Shown piece by piece: positions 42,866 through 51,622 of a stretch of 64,000 nucleotides of DNA. The translations under genes were made by a program, and so were the position numbers. The notes beneath the pieces were generated by a model, which worked only from the letters and a program-made list of their open reading frames with translations, searched no databases and was not told where the DNA came from. This stretch comes from Umezawaea endophytica (GTDB lineage Bacteria; Actinomycetota; Actinomycetes; Mycobacteriales; Pseudonocardiaceae): assembly GCF_025061645.1 (NCBI RefSeq), contig NZ_JANYMP010000005.1, forward strand, positions 281,050 through 345,049. The letters are read 5' to 3'. The stretch's first letter is position 1. Each line of letters opens with the position of its first letter.

Positions 42866-44583
42866 CGGTCCACCACCGGGAGCACGAGGCGGCTCGGCCT
42901 CGACGGTCCGTGGTGGACGGTGTTCAGCGCCACCACCGCGTCGGCCCCGCCGTCGAGGGCGACGGCGCGGCCGGTGCCGGTGTTGCGGTCGTAGCGGGGG
43001 AAGTTGCTGCTCGCCACCTCCAGCCCGATCCGGTGGCCGGGCAGGAAGACGTTCGACGTGGCGCACAGGTCGACGACGACCTCGACCGGCTCACCCGGCC
43101 GCAGCGGGCCGCTCTGGTACCGGACCCGCTGGATCCCCTCGCACAGCAGGATCACCCGCCCGTCGGGGTGCACGTCGACCAGCTTGCCGGTGAAGTCGGT
43201 GTCCACCGCGGACGAGGACGCGTGCAGCACGAGCCGGACGTGCCCGGTGACCTCCAGCGGCGCGTCTAGCACCGGCGAGGTGAAGCACAGCACGTCGTGC
43301 CGGTCGCGCACCGGGCGCTGGTCGGCCGGGCCCGCCCACGCGCCGGGGCCCGCGATCACCGGGCCGCCGAGGGTGGGCACCGGGTCGAGCGGGTCGTGCC
43401 GGAACGCGTCGCGCCCGTCGGCGTCCGGCGTGGTGGTGAGCAGCGAGCCGTCCGTGCCGCTCGTCCCCGCTTTCCCCGTGCTGGACAGGAAGTGGTCGAC
43501 GTAGCGCGTGTCCGGCAGCGGCCAGTCGGCCTCGTCCCGCCAGCGGTCGATCCCCATGACGAAGATCCGCACGGGCGCGGTTCCCTCCAGCGCGTCCTCC
43601 CGGCCGCGCACCCAGCGGTCGAAGAACCGCAGGTGCGCCTCCGTCAGGTCCGCGGCCCCCACGGCGCCCGCCGGGCCGAACGAGCGGTCCGGGAACTCGC
43701 CGAGGTCCGCGCCGTCGGCGTGCCCCCACGGGCCGATGAGCAGCCGCTGGCCGTCACGGGCCTCGGCGCTGCCGCCGTGCCGCCGCATCCCGACGTAGGA
43801 GTCGATCGTCCCCATCAGGAACGGGTCGTACCAGCCGCCGACGGCGAGCGCGGGCACCGTGATGGCGCCGTAGCGCTCGGCGGGGCTCAGGCCCTGCCAC
43901 CACTCGTCGCGGGACGGGTGGTCGAGTACATCGGCCGCCCACGGCAGCAGGTCGCGCAGGAGGGGGTGGTCGCCGACGGGCAGCCGGTCGAGCAGCGCGG
44001 ACCGGTCGAGCAGCGCGTTCGTCAACCGTTCCGCCCGCTCGCCGTCGGAGGGTGCGGCGCGGCGCACCGCGCCGAGGGCCGCCCGGTGGGCCCAGGTGAG
44101 GAACGTGTCCAGGGACAGGGCTCCGCCGGGCGAGTACCACGGCGCCCGGTACGGGTCGGCCGACGCCATCAGCGGGACCATCGCCCGCAGCGCCGGGGGT
44201 GCCGCCGCGGCGGTGTGCCACTGGGCCATGCCCTGGTAGGAGCCGCCCCAGGTGCCGATCCTGCCGTCGCACCACGGTTGCGCCGCGAGCCAGGCGATCG
44301 TGTCGACACCGTCGTCGGCTTCCGCGGCGTGCGGGACGAGCACGCCCGGCGAGCCCGCCGTGCCGCGCACGTCCTGGGCCACCACCGCGTACCCGGCCCG
44401 GAGCAGCGCCAGGACGTCAGGCGCCTTGGTGTTCCCGTACAGGCCGATGTCGTCCTTGCCGTAGGGCGTCCGCACCAGGAGCGCCGGGAAGGTCCCGGTG
44501 CTCGCGGGCCGCCAGACGGTCGTGGCCAGCAGGACGCCGTCCCGCATCGGCACAGCGACGGCGTCGTCCATCGTCGCGATCAC
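42862..44583 (-). CDS. CocE/NonD-family hydrolase
   Basis: 573 residues. The alpha/beta-hydrolase part has the X-Pro-peptidase-type elbow WGGSYQGMAQW with the nucleophile Ser; DVRGTAGSPG and GGWYDPFLMGTIDSY precede the acid, and LIGPWGHADG holds the catalytic His. A C-terminal jelly-roll (about 350-573) is typical. Relatives cleave cocaine esters or nonactin-type esters, or act as acyl-amino-acid esterases. GTG at 44583 overlaps the monooxygenase stop, in line with the other junctions of this operon; ATG at 44571 is a close alternative. It is cytoplasmic, with no signal peptide. Confidence 0.9.
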   Translation of the reverse strand: MIATMDDAVAVPMRDGVLLATTVWRPASTGTFPALLVRTPYGKDDIGLYGNTKAPDVLALLRAGYAVVAQDVRGTAGSPGVLVPHAAEADDGVDTIAWLAAQPWCDGRIGTWGGSYQGMAQWHTAAAAPPALRAMVPLMASADPYRAPWYSPGGALSLDTFLTWAHRAALGAVRRAAPSDGERAERLTNALLDRSALLDRLPVGDHPLLRDLLPWAADVLDHPSRDEWWQGLSPAERYGAITVPALAVGGWYDPFLMGTIDSYVGMRRHGGSAEARDGQRLLIGPWGHADGADLGEFPDRSFGPAGAVGAADLTEAHLRFFDRWVRGREDALEGTAPVRIFVMGIDRWRDEADWPLPDTRYVDHFLSSTGKAGTSGTDGSLLTTTPDADGRDAFRHDPLDPVPTLGGPVIAGPGAWAGPADQRPVRDRHDVLCFTSPVLDAPLEVTGHVRLVLHASSSAVDTDFTGKLVDVHPDGRVILLCEGIQRVRYQSGPLRPGEPVEVVVDLCATSNVFLPGHRIGLEVASSNFPRYDRNTGTGRAVALDGGADAVVALNTVHHGPSRPSRLVLPVVDR

Positions 44584-45689
44584 CGCGGCACGTCCACAGT
44601 GGACTCCCGCGTCATCATCCAGTTGCTGAACGAGGCGTAGGCCGCGGCGAACTCGTCCGGTGTCGTGGAGTGCTCGACGGCGGCGGACCGACGCGCGACC
44701 TCCTCGTAGTGCGGGATCCGGTCGGCCTCGTAGTCGACGAGCGCGGCGGGCACGTCCCCGTGCAGGGTCAGGCGATCGACCAGCAGCGCCGCGTCCTCGA
44801 CGCCGAGCGTCGCGCCCGCGGTGATGTGCGGCGACATGGCGTGCGCGGCGTCCCCGGCCAGGGCGACCCGCGCCGAGACCCAGTGGGACAGCGGCGGGAC
44901 CACCATGATCTGGTTGTGCAGGATCTTGTCGTCCGGAGTGGACTCGATCAGCCGGGACAGCGTGGAGTTCCACCCGTCGACGTCGAGGTCCCGTGCGCGT
45001 TCGAGGCACTGCTGCTTCACGGTTCCGGTCAGCTCGGGCGCGTTGAACTGCGACAGCAGCCAGAACGCGCCCCCGTCGTAGGTCCGCGCGTAGCCGCCGC
45101 GGAAACCGCGGTCGCCCACGACCAGCACGTCCGAAGTGACCGAATCCCCGACGTCCGGGAGCACCGCGCGCCACGCGTGGTGGCCGACGTGCTCGCGGGC
45201 CTCGCTGTCGGGGACGAGCTGGGCCCGCACCACCGAGTACGCGCCGTCCGCGCCGACGAGGAGGTCGCACTCCTCGCTGCTGCCGTCGGCGAAGTGCGCC
45301 ACGACGCGGTCGGGCGACTCCTCGTAGCGCACGAAGCGCGCGTCCAGCCGGATGTTGTCGTGGCCGAGCGCGTCGGCCAGCCGGTCGTTCAGCTTCGCCC
45401 GGTGCACCAGGAGGTAGTGGTGGTCGGCCGGGGAGTAGCCGGCCGGTTCCATCAGCCGCCCGGTCGGGTCGTGGAACCACATCCCGCTCGGCTTGCCGAT
45501 GGCGGCGACCTGATCACCGACCCCGAGGCGGTCGTAGACCGCGAGGGCGTTGCGCCACAACCCGAGCGACGCCCCGGCGGCCCGGATCTCGGGCGCCTGC
45601 TCGCAGACCAGGACGTCGAACCCCGCGTCGCGCAGTGCCAGCCCGGTGGTCAGGCCGATGATCCCGGCGCCGATCACGACCACCCGCAT
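44580..45689 (-). CDS. FAD-dependent aromatic monooxygenase
   Basis: 369 residues, group A flavin hydroxylase. GAGIIGLTTGLALRDAG binds ADP at the N-terminus, CDLLVGADGAYSVVR is the second conserved motif and ALAGDAAHAMSPHITAGATLGVEDA the third. It should hydroxylate an aromatic or enolic substrate with NAD(P)H and oxygen. It is the first enzyme of the operon running down to the acetamidase and is divergent from a LysR regulator. An 18-codon ORF upstream ends TGATG, sharing a base with this start, so translation of the enzyme may depend on it. Confidence 0.92.
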   Translation of the reverse strand: MRVVVIGAGIIGLTTGLALRDAGFDVLVCEQAPEIRAAGASLGLWRNALAVYDRLGVGDQVAAIGKPSGMWFHDPTGRLMEPAGYSPADHHYLLVHRAKLNDRLADALGHDNIRLDARFVRYEESPDRVVAHFADGSSEECDLLVGADGAYSVVRAQLVPDSEAREHVGHHAWRAVLPDVGDSVTSDVLVVGDRGFRGGYARTYDGGAFWLLSQFNAPELTGTVKQQCLERARDLDVDGWNSTLSRLIESTPDDKILHNQIMVVPPLSHWVSARVALAGDAAHAMSPHITAGATLGVEDAALLVDRLTLHGDVPAALVDYEADRIPHYEEVARRSAAVEHSTTPDEFAAAYASFSNWMMTRESTVDVPR

Positions 45690-45745
45690 CAGAGGGCACC
45701 CGCTTCGCGGAAGTCGTTGCTGGAGAAGGGAAAGCGGATGTGCAC
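45689..45745 (-). CDS. 18-residue leader peptide coupled to the monooxygenase gene
   Basis: GTG at 45745 stands behind a near-ideal AGGAGGAAA ribosome site, and the frame (MHIRFPFSSNDFREAGAL) ends TGATG, sharing the A with the monooxygenase ATG. The monooxygenase itself has no good ribosome site, so ribosomes would reach it by re-initiation. Whether the peptide has a function or is only a translational ramp cannot be told. It is too short for coding statistics. Confidence 0.5.
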   Translation of the reverse strand: MHIRFPFSSNDFREAGAL

Positions 45746-45818
45746 GGGGATTTCCTCCTGGTGTGTCGGGGTGTGTCCCCGACGGTAGGAGGAAAACGGA
45801 TTGCCCGCCAGCACAACG

Positions 45819-45848
45819 TTGGCATGGTGTCATTTCACCGGTGATAAT
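45819..45848 (+). promoter_or_regulatory. promoter of the LysR gene, probably leaderless
   Basis: TTGGCA (45819-45824) and GATAAT (45843-45848) are 18 bases apart, close to the vegetative consensus. The GTG start follows six bases after the -10 box, where transcription itself should start. The palindrome TCACCGGTGA (45835-45844) overlaps the -10 box and may be the regulator's own site. Confidence 0.6.
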
Positions 45849-45854
45849 CGGGGC

Positions 45855-46757
45855 GTGGAATCCCTGGACATGAACCTGCTCGTGGCGCTCGACGCGCTGC
45901 TGACCGAGAACAGCGTCACCGCCGCCGCTGAACGCCTGCACACCTCGGCCCCGACGATGAGCCGGACGCTGGCCAGGCTCCGCCGGATCCTCGACGACCC
46001 GCTGCTCGTCCGGGCGGGCCGCGACCTCGTGCCGACGCCGCGCGCGCTGGAGCTGCGCGGCGAGGTGCGCGCCGTCACCGAGCGGGCCAGGGCGCTGTTC
46101 GCACCGGCGCCCGCCGCCGACCCCGCCTCCATCGTGCGGACGTTCGACCTCCAGATCAGCGACCTGTTCGCCACCACGGTGATGGCGCAGCTCATCACCG
46201 ACGTCCGCACCCAGGCCCCCGGCATCACCCTGCGGTTCCGGCCGGACACCCTGGAGGACACACCCGCGCTGCGCGAGGGCCTGGTGGACCTGGAGGTCGG
46301 CGTCCTGGGCCGCGCCGACCCCGAGATCCGCGACGAGGCACTGGTCACCGAATCGCTCGTCGGCGTGGTCCGCGCGACGCACCCCCTCGTGTCCGGCCGC
46401 GCCGTGACCGCGCGCCGGTTCGCCGCGGCCGACCACGTCGCGGTGTCGCGCCGCGGGCGCCCGCGCGGCCCGATCGACGAGGTGCTCGCCGACCTCGGCC
46501 TGCACCGGCGCGTCACCGCCGTCGTCCCGACCTACGCCGCCTCGCTGTTCCTCGCGCGGGAAACCGACGTCGTGTGCGTCGCCCCGGCCACGACGGGGCG
46601 CGAAACGCTGGACGTGCTCGGCCTGCGGACGTTCGCACTGCCGTTCGAACTCCCGCCGCTGGTGCTCGGCATGGCGTGGCACCCGCGCAACGACCGCGAC
46701 CGCACCCACGGCTGGCTGCGCGAACGGGTCCGCCACGTGTTCACCGAGCGGGCCTGA
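45855..46757 (+). CDS. LysR-family transcriptional regulator
   Basis: 300 residues. The N-terminal winged helix is typical (LDMNLLVALDALLTENSVTAAAERLHTSAPTMSR covers about 4-37, with the recognition helix in SAPTMSRTLARLR), followed by the substrate-binding-type effector domain. It is divergent from the monooxygenase operon with 109 bases between it and the leader ORF, so it most likely controls that operon and itself. GTG at 45855 has no spaced ribosome site, in line with a leaderless transcript; the next ATG is five codons in. Confidence 0.92.
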   Translation: MESLDMNLLVALDALLTENSVTAAAERLHTSAPTMSRTLARLRRILDDPLLVRAGRDLVPTPRALELRGEVRAVTERARALFAPAPAADPASIVRTFDLQISDLFATTVMAQLITDVRTQAPGITLRFRPDTLEDTPALREGLVDLEVGVLGRADPEIRDEALVTESLVGVVRATHPLVSGRAVTARRFAAADHVAVSRRGRPRGPIDEVLADLGLHRRVTAVVPTYAASLFLARETDVVCVAPATTGRETLDVLGLRTFALPFELPPLVLGMAWHPRNDRDRTHGWLRERVRHVFTERA

Positions 46758-46792
46758 CGCCGCGCCCGCCGGTGCCGGACGGCGGCGACCGC

Positions 46793-46818
46793 GTGTACCG
46801 GACCGCTCCGACGGGTAA
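46793..46818 (+). promoter_or_regulatory. possible stress-sigma (SigB/SigF-like) promoter
   Basis: GTGT (46793-46796), 16 bases, then GGGTAA (46813-46818) resembles the GNNT-N14-16-GGGTAT pattern of SigB/SigF-type promoters in actinomycetes. It lies 41 bases upstream of the start of an RsbW-like kinase gene, which would make biological sense. Confidence 0.35.
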
Positions 46819-46858
46819 CCCCCGAGCCAACGGAGCTCACGGGAACGCGGAGGCTGAC

Positions 46859-47278
46859 GTGGACACAACGGGAACGCCGTCTAGGCCTGCTCTCAGCGTC
46901 GACCTGCGGGAATGGACGAAGGCACCCCTGCACGAGCTGCGGCGACTCGTCCGGGCCGCTCTGCACCGGGAAGACCCCGACTGCGTCACCGACGCGGAAC
47001 TCGTCGTGACCGAGTTGGTCAGCAACGCCTACGACCACGGCAGGAGACCGGGACACCTGCACCTGTGGCTGCTGGGCGACCCGGCGACGGTCCGGATCGA
47101 GGTCGACGACGCGAGCCGCGACAACCTGCCCGTGCTCGGGAGGTCGCGGTTGAACGCCATGCGGGGGCGCGGGCTGGTCATGGTCGACCGCCTGTCCCGC
47201 AAGTGGGGGGTCACGCTCGGCCGGGTCGGCAAGACCGTGTGGGCCGAGCTGTCCTGTTCCCTGGCGCTCGCCACCTGA
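46859..47278 (+). CDS. RsbW-like ATP-binding anti-sigma/serine kinase
   Basis: 139 residues of the HATPase_c type used by anti-sigma factors. The N box reads ELVSNAYDHG and the G-rich lid RGRGLVMVDRLSRKWG. Such proteins hold a stress sigma factor or phosphorylate a STAS-domain antagonist. GTG at 46859 follows GGAGG. A STAS-domain protein is encoded 156 bases downstream on the same strand, so the two may be partners, although the usual phosphorylatable serine of that STAS domain is missing. Confidence 0.88.
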   Translation: MDTTGTPSRPALSVDLREWTKAPLHELRRLVRAALHREDPDCVTDAELVVTELVSNAYDHGRRPGHLHLWLLGDPATVRIEVDDASRDNLPVLGRSRLNAMRGRGLVMVDRLSRKWGVTLGRVGKTVWAELSCSLALAT

Positions 47279-47434
47279 CCGACCGGATTACTCCGAACGA
47301 GTGAATGAGCGCCATCTCGTCGTGCAGGGGTCGAACGGCCGGTGGTACGACGGTCTCAGAGCGCGGTTGAGCAAACAGCCGTTGTCCGATCGGTAGTGGC
47401 GCAGGCCACGGTTCGAAGCAACGGGGACACGTCC

Positions 47435-49087
47435 ATGCAACTGCTCGACGTCGATGTGTCGGTGAGCCGGAGCGCTGTCGTGGTCACCGTGGCGGGCGAG
47501 GTCGACATGACCACGGCGGCCCACCTCGCCGAACGGCTTGGCCACGCCCGCACGCTGGTGCGCGACCCCTGCGACCTGGTCGTCGACCTGGGCGGGGTGC
47601 GCTTCCTGGCCGCCGCGGGCGTGGCGGCGCTGCTCACCGCCCACCTGGAGTGCGCCGTGCGAGGCGCGACGATGTGGGTGGTGGCGCCGCACCGGGCGGC
47701 CAGGCGTCCACTGGTCATCGGCGACGAGGGCTCCGTGCTGCGCGTGTTGGCGGAAGCCCCCGAGATCACGGCGGTGAAGCTGGCGGACGAATTGGCGGGC
47801 CGCACCGCGAAGGCGGAGGCGGCCGGGGTGCGGATGGCCGGGGCACCCGTGAACGGGCGGGTGCGCCCACCTCTCGCGGTCGTGTCGCGGATCGCCGACC
47901 GGAAGGCCGTCACGCCGCCCGTGCGGAGGTCGTCCCTGGCGGTCGACCTGGTCGCGGCGGCGTGGGAGACCGAGTCCGCCGAGTACCGGGCGCACATCGC
48001 CGACCTCGCGGGTGCGCTGCACCGCCAGGGCCACCGGGTCGCGCTCCACATCCGTCGGACGTCCGCGGACTCCGCGCGGTCCTCTTCGACCTTCGAGGTC
48101 GTCCGGGTGGCCGCCGGGCCGCCGACCGCGCTGTCCAAGGCCCAACTCCTGCCCCACCTCGACGAGTTCGCGGCCGCCCTCGACCAGCGGTGGGGCGAGC
48201 ACACCCCCGACGTCGTGCACCTGCACTCCTGGCAGTCCGGGCTCGCCGTGCGCGAGTCCGCCGCCCCGCTCGCGCAGTCGTTCCACGGCCTCGAACCCGG
48301 TGGCGGGCCGGGCACGTCCAACCTGGCGGAACTGGAGCGCACGATCGTGCTCGCCGCGGACCACCTGATCGCGGCGAGCGGCGGTGAGGCGACCGCGTTG
48401 TCCCGGATCGGCGTGCCCAAGGCGAGGATGTCGCTGGTGCCGTGGGGCGTGGACACCGGGGTGTTCAGCCCCGAAGGGCCCGTCGCGCCCCGTGGCGTCG
48501 CGCCCCGCGTGCTCGCGCTGGGAGCGGTGGCGCCGCACAGCGGGTTCGACACCGTGATCGAGGCGATCTCCACCGTCCCCGACGCCGAACTGCTCGTCGT
48601 GGGCCCCATCCGGTCCGCGGTCCCGCGCGAGGACACCGAGATGAGCAGGCTCGTCCGACTCGCCCGCGAGCACGGGGTCGAGCAGCGGGTGAAGTTCACC
48701 GGCGAGGTGCGGCGCGCGAGCCTGCCGTCGCTGCTGCGCTCCGCCGACGTGGCCGTCTGCGTGCCCTCGCGCGAACCGTCCGGCATCGGCGCGCTCCAGG
48801 CGATGGCGTGCGGCGTCCCGGTGATCGCCACCGCGGCGGGAGCGCTGGCCGACATCGTCCTCGACGACCTCACCGGCGTGCTCGTCCCCCCGCGCGACCC
48901 CGCGACACTCGGCCAAGCGCTGCGCGACCTCATCGGTGACCCCGTGCGGCGCGACATCTGCGCGATCACGAGCGTGGACCGCGCCCGCGCCCGCTACTCC
49001 TGGGACCGCGTCGTGACGGAGGTCGTGGACGCCTACCGAAAGGCCTCCGGCACCCCGCGCGACACCCCGGTAGCCAAGCTGTCCTGA
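47435..49087 (+). CDS. fusion of STAS domain and GT4-type glycosyltransferase
   Basis: 550 residues. Residues 1-105 are a STAS anti-sigma-antagonist fold (VTVAGEVDMTTAAHLAERL, then DLGGVRFLAAAGVAALL). The usual D-S-S-G of the phosphorylation site is A-A-A-G (59-62), so both serines are gone. A Pro/Arg-rich linker (about 125-165) leads to a GT-B glycosyltransferase: VVHLHSWQSGLA, VPWGVDTGVF, then EPSGIGALQAMACGVPVIA, where the second Glu of the EX7E motif is Gln. Family GT4 uses nucleotide-sugar donors. The protein is soluble. ATG at 47435 follows GGGG; the longer frame from 47342 has no STAS homology. The fusion joins stress signalling to glycosylation and is uncommon. Confidence 0.88.
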   Translation: MQLLDVDVSVSRSAVVVTVAGEVDMTTAAHLAERLGHARTLVRDPCDLVVDLGGVRFLAAAGVAALLTAHLECAVRGATMWVVAPHRAARRPLVIGDEGSVLRVLAEAPEITAVKLADELAGRTAKAEAAGVRMAGAPVNGRVRPPLAVVSRIADRKAVTPPVRRSSLAVDLVAAAWETESAEYRAHIADLAGALHRQGHRVALHIRRTSADSARSSSTFEVVRVAAGPPTALSKAQLLPHLDEFAAALDQRWGEHTPDVVHLHSWQSGLAVRESAAPLAQSFHGLEPGGGPGTSNLAELERTIVLAADHLIAASGGEATALSRIGVPKARMSLVPWGVDTGVFSPEGPVAPRGVAPRVLALGAVAPHSGFDTVIEAISTVPDAELLVVGPIRSAVPREDTEMSRLVRLAREHGVEQRVKFTGEVRRASLPSLLRSADVAVCVPSREPSGIGALQAMACGVPVIATAAGALADIVLDDLTGVLVPPRDPATLGQALRDLIGDPVRRDICAITSVDRARARYSWDRVVTEVVDAYRKASGTPRDTPVAKLS

Positions 49088-49234
49088 CCTGTCGCGCGCC
49101 GCTGGATGCCCGACGTCCTGCCTCTGCCGTCGGGAATCGGATCTCAATCAACACCGACGAGGCTGGACGATTGGACAGGCAACCCGGCTTCCCACCCATG
49201 GATCCGTCCGACTCGACCCGGTTGGATCGGAGCC

Positions 49235-50071
49235 ATGACCACTGACACCACCCTCGTCCTCGGCGCCACCGGCAAGACCGGCCGACGGGTCACCGCCCGG
49301 TTGCGGCTGCGCGGCACGACCGTGCGGGCCGCGTCCCGGTCCGGCCGGACCCGCTTCGACTGGACCGACCCCGGTAGCTGGGACCCGGCACTGCGCGGCG
49401 CGGACTCCGTCTATGTGGTGCCCCCGAGCGTGCCAGGTCCGGTGCACGAGTTCGTGGCCAGGGCCGAGGCCCTCGGGGTGCGGCACCTGGTCCTGCTCTC
49501 CGGGCGGGGCGCCGATCACTGGGGCGACTCCACCTTCGGGCTGGACATGCGGTCGGCCGAGGAGGCCGTGCGCGGCTCGAAGCTGGAGTGGACCGTGGTG
49601 CGGGCCAACAACTTCCAGCAGAACTTCGACGAGGAGGCGTGGCACGCCCCGCTCGTCGCGGGCGAACTGGCGCTGCCCGCCGACGCGGTCCCCGAGCCGT
49701 TCGTCGACCTGGAGGACCTCGCCGACGCCGTGGTCGGGGTGCTGGCCGAGCCCGGTCGGCACGCGGGCCGCACCTACGAGCTGACCGGGCCGCGCGCGCT
49801 CACCTTCACCGAGGCCGTCGGGCTGATCTCGCTGGCGTCGGGGCGGCCCATGACCTTCCGGACGATCTCCCCCGCCGACTACGCGGCGGCGCTGGTCCGG
49901 GAGGGCCTGGCCGAGGAGGACGCCCACCACCTCGCCGAGATGTTCGTGCTGATGGAGCGGAAGTTGTTCGCCACCACCACGGAGGACCTGGAAACCCTGC
50001 TGGGACGGGCGTCCAGGCCCTTCGAGGACTACGTCGTCCGGGCCGCGGCGGCGGGTGCCTGGGAGCGGTGA
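49235..50071 (+). CDS. NmrA-like NAD(P)-binding reductase
   Basis: 278 residues, atypical short-chain dehydrogenase/NmrA group: LVLGATGKTGRRVTARL at the N-terminus binds the dinucleotide, VRHLVLLSGRGADHWG and ELEWTVVRANNFQQNF-type motifs follow (here KLEWTVVRANNFQQNF), and FVDLEDLADAVVGVLAEPG near 190. Members are redox sensors or quinone reductases without the full catalytic Tyr-Lys pair. ATG at 49235 follows CGGAG. The stop lies six bases from the convergent hydrolase gene. Confidence 0.88.
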   Translation: MTTDTTLVLGATGKTGRRVTARLRLRGTTVRAASRSGRTRFDWTDPGSWDPALRGADSVYVVPPSVPGPVHEFVARAEALGVRHLVLLSGRGADHWGDSTFGLDMRSAEEAVRGSKLEWTVVRANNFQQNFDEEAWHAPLVAGELALPADAVPEPFVDLEDLADAVVGVLAEPGRHAGRTYELTGPRALTFTEAVGLISLASGRPMTFRTISPADYAAALVREGLAEEDAHHLAEMFVLMERKLFATTTEDLETLLGRASRPFEDYVVRAAAAGAWER

Positions 50072-50077
50072 CCCCGG

Positions 50078-51493
50078 CTACGCGGGGGGCGTGGGAGCGC
50101 CGGGGCAGGAGTCGTTCGAGACCTTGCCGGTGTCGAAGAACTCCACGGCCTTCGCCGCGCACGGGAGGGTGTCCAGCGAACCGTGGGTGTCGTCCTCGAC
50201 GGTCAGCAGCGCGCCGCCGATCCGCTGCCGCGTCTCCCGCGCCCAGCCGATCGGCGTCACCTGCTCGTAGAGGTGCCCGACCAGTTGCAGTGGGCTGGAG
50301 CCGCCGGTGAACCGCCACGGCTGGGCGGGGATCGGCCAGCCGACGCAGCGGACCGCCTCGGAGCCGTACCGGCCGGAGAGGGGCAGCAACTCGATCAGCC
50401 GGAGCCGGGCGGTCCAGACCTCGTCGAAGTCACGCGTGCCAGCGGAGTCGTTGCACAGCACAGAGGTCTGCTGGAACGGGCTGAAGCCGGTCTGGTCGGC
50501 GTCCCAGCCGAACCCGCGCTTCTCCTGGTGGGGCAAGGCTTCCAGTGTGGAGGCGCCGTCGCGGAGCGCGACGAGTCGCCGGGCCGAGGAAGCCCAGTCC
50601 CGCCGCGTCTCGGTGAGCAGGCCGTCGAACGCGTCGAGCCTGCTCGTCTGCCGTGCGCGCAGGTCGAGCAGCGCCTTGGTCACGACGGCCTGGGTCGTCC
50701 CGAAGCGGTACACGTCGTCGTGACGCGCGATCCAGGCGGCGAACTCGGCGAACGTGTTCTCCCGCGCCGTGAGTTGGGCGCGGTCCATCTCGACCAGGTC
50801 CAGGTCCGGCGGCATCACCGAGTCGAGCAGCATCTTGTCGACGTGGGCGTCGAACAGGGTGCGGTACTGCGCGCCGAGCGCGGTGCCCCAGGAGATGCCG
50901 TAGTAGCCGATCTTCTCCTCACCGAGGGCGATCCGGATGCGGTCCATGTCACGGGCGATGGTCGCCGTGGTGAGGTTCCGGACGAACTCCGGGTCCTCGG
51001 CCACGCAGCGCTGGTGGTTGCGGCCGTCGCGATCGGCCTCGAAGCGGGCCTTCTCCTTCTCCGACAGGGAGGGGTCCGGCTGCGTCCAGTCGTCCTCGCA
51101 CGCCACGGCCGCGCTGTAGCCGACACCGCGCGGCGCGAACCCGATGAGGTCGTGGTGCACCCCGATTCCGGCCGCCTCCGACCGCAGGAGGCTGTTGGGC
51201 AGTTCCATCCCGGAGCCGCCGGGACCACCGGGGTTGACCAGGATGACGCCTTCGCGGCTGCCGGACGCCTTCACCCGGCTGATCGCGATGTCGACGGTCC
51301 GCCCGTCCGGCTTCGCGTAGTCGACGGGCACGGTCACCACCGCGCACTCGGTGCGCTCGTCGGTGGAGGGCCAGCGGTTCGCGATGTCCCGGCAGAGCTG
51401 CCACCGCGGGGTCTCGGCGACCGCGATCCCCGGCACGAGGGGAACCAGCACCAGCCCGGCGAGCACCGCGCCGAGGAGTCTCGTGATCTTCAT
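50078..51493 (-). CDS. secreted TAP-type alpha/beta hydrolase (tripeptidyl-aminopeptidase-like)
   Basis: 471 residues with a signal peptide (MKITRLLGAVLAGLVLVPLV then AVA-E). NPGGPGGSG gives the oxyanion region, GISWGTALGAQY the nucleophile Ser, and the C-terminal TAP-like lobe holds DDTHGSL with the catalytic His. Cysteine pairs in the mature protein fit export. SlpD/SlpE-type relatives in Streptomyces trim tripeptides or other short peptides outside the cell. A paralogue lies at 58813-60240 with the same start WxxCxxxAxxW and end. Confidence 0.9.
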   Translation of the reverse strand: MKITRLLGAVLAGLVLVPLVPGIAVAETPRWQLCRDIANRWPSTDERTECAVVTVPVDYAKPDGRTVDIAISRVKASGSREGVILVNPGGPGGSGMELPNSLLRSEAAGIGVHHDLIGFAPRGVGYSAAVACEDDWTQPDPSLSEKEKARFEADRDGRNHQRCVAEDPEFVRNLTTATIARDMDRIRIALGEEKIGYYGISWGTALGAQYRTLFDAHVDKMLLDSVMPPDLDLVEMDRAQLTARENTFAEFAAWIARHDDVYRFGTTQAVVTKALLDLRARQTSRLDAFDGLLTETRRDWASSARRLVALRDGASTLEALPHQEKRGFGWDADQTGFSPFQQTSVLCNDSAGTRDFDEVWTARLRLIELLPLSGRYGSEAVRCVGWPIPAQPWRFTGGSSPLQLVGHLYEQVTPIGWARETRQRIGGALLTVEDDTHGSLDTLPCAAKAVEFFDTGKVSNDSCPGAPTPPA

Positions 51494-51622
51494 GCGAAAA
51501 CCCTGGCACCCCCGGCCCCACCGGCGACTCGGTCAGCAGGCCGACCTTCCCGACGATCAACCGAGTCCCTTGGTCCTGACGCACCAGTCCTCCCGACCGA
51601 TGCCCGCCGCGGAGAGGTCGTC

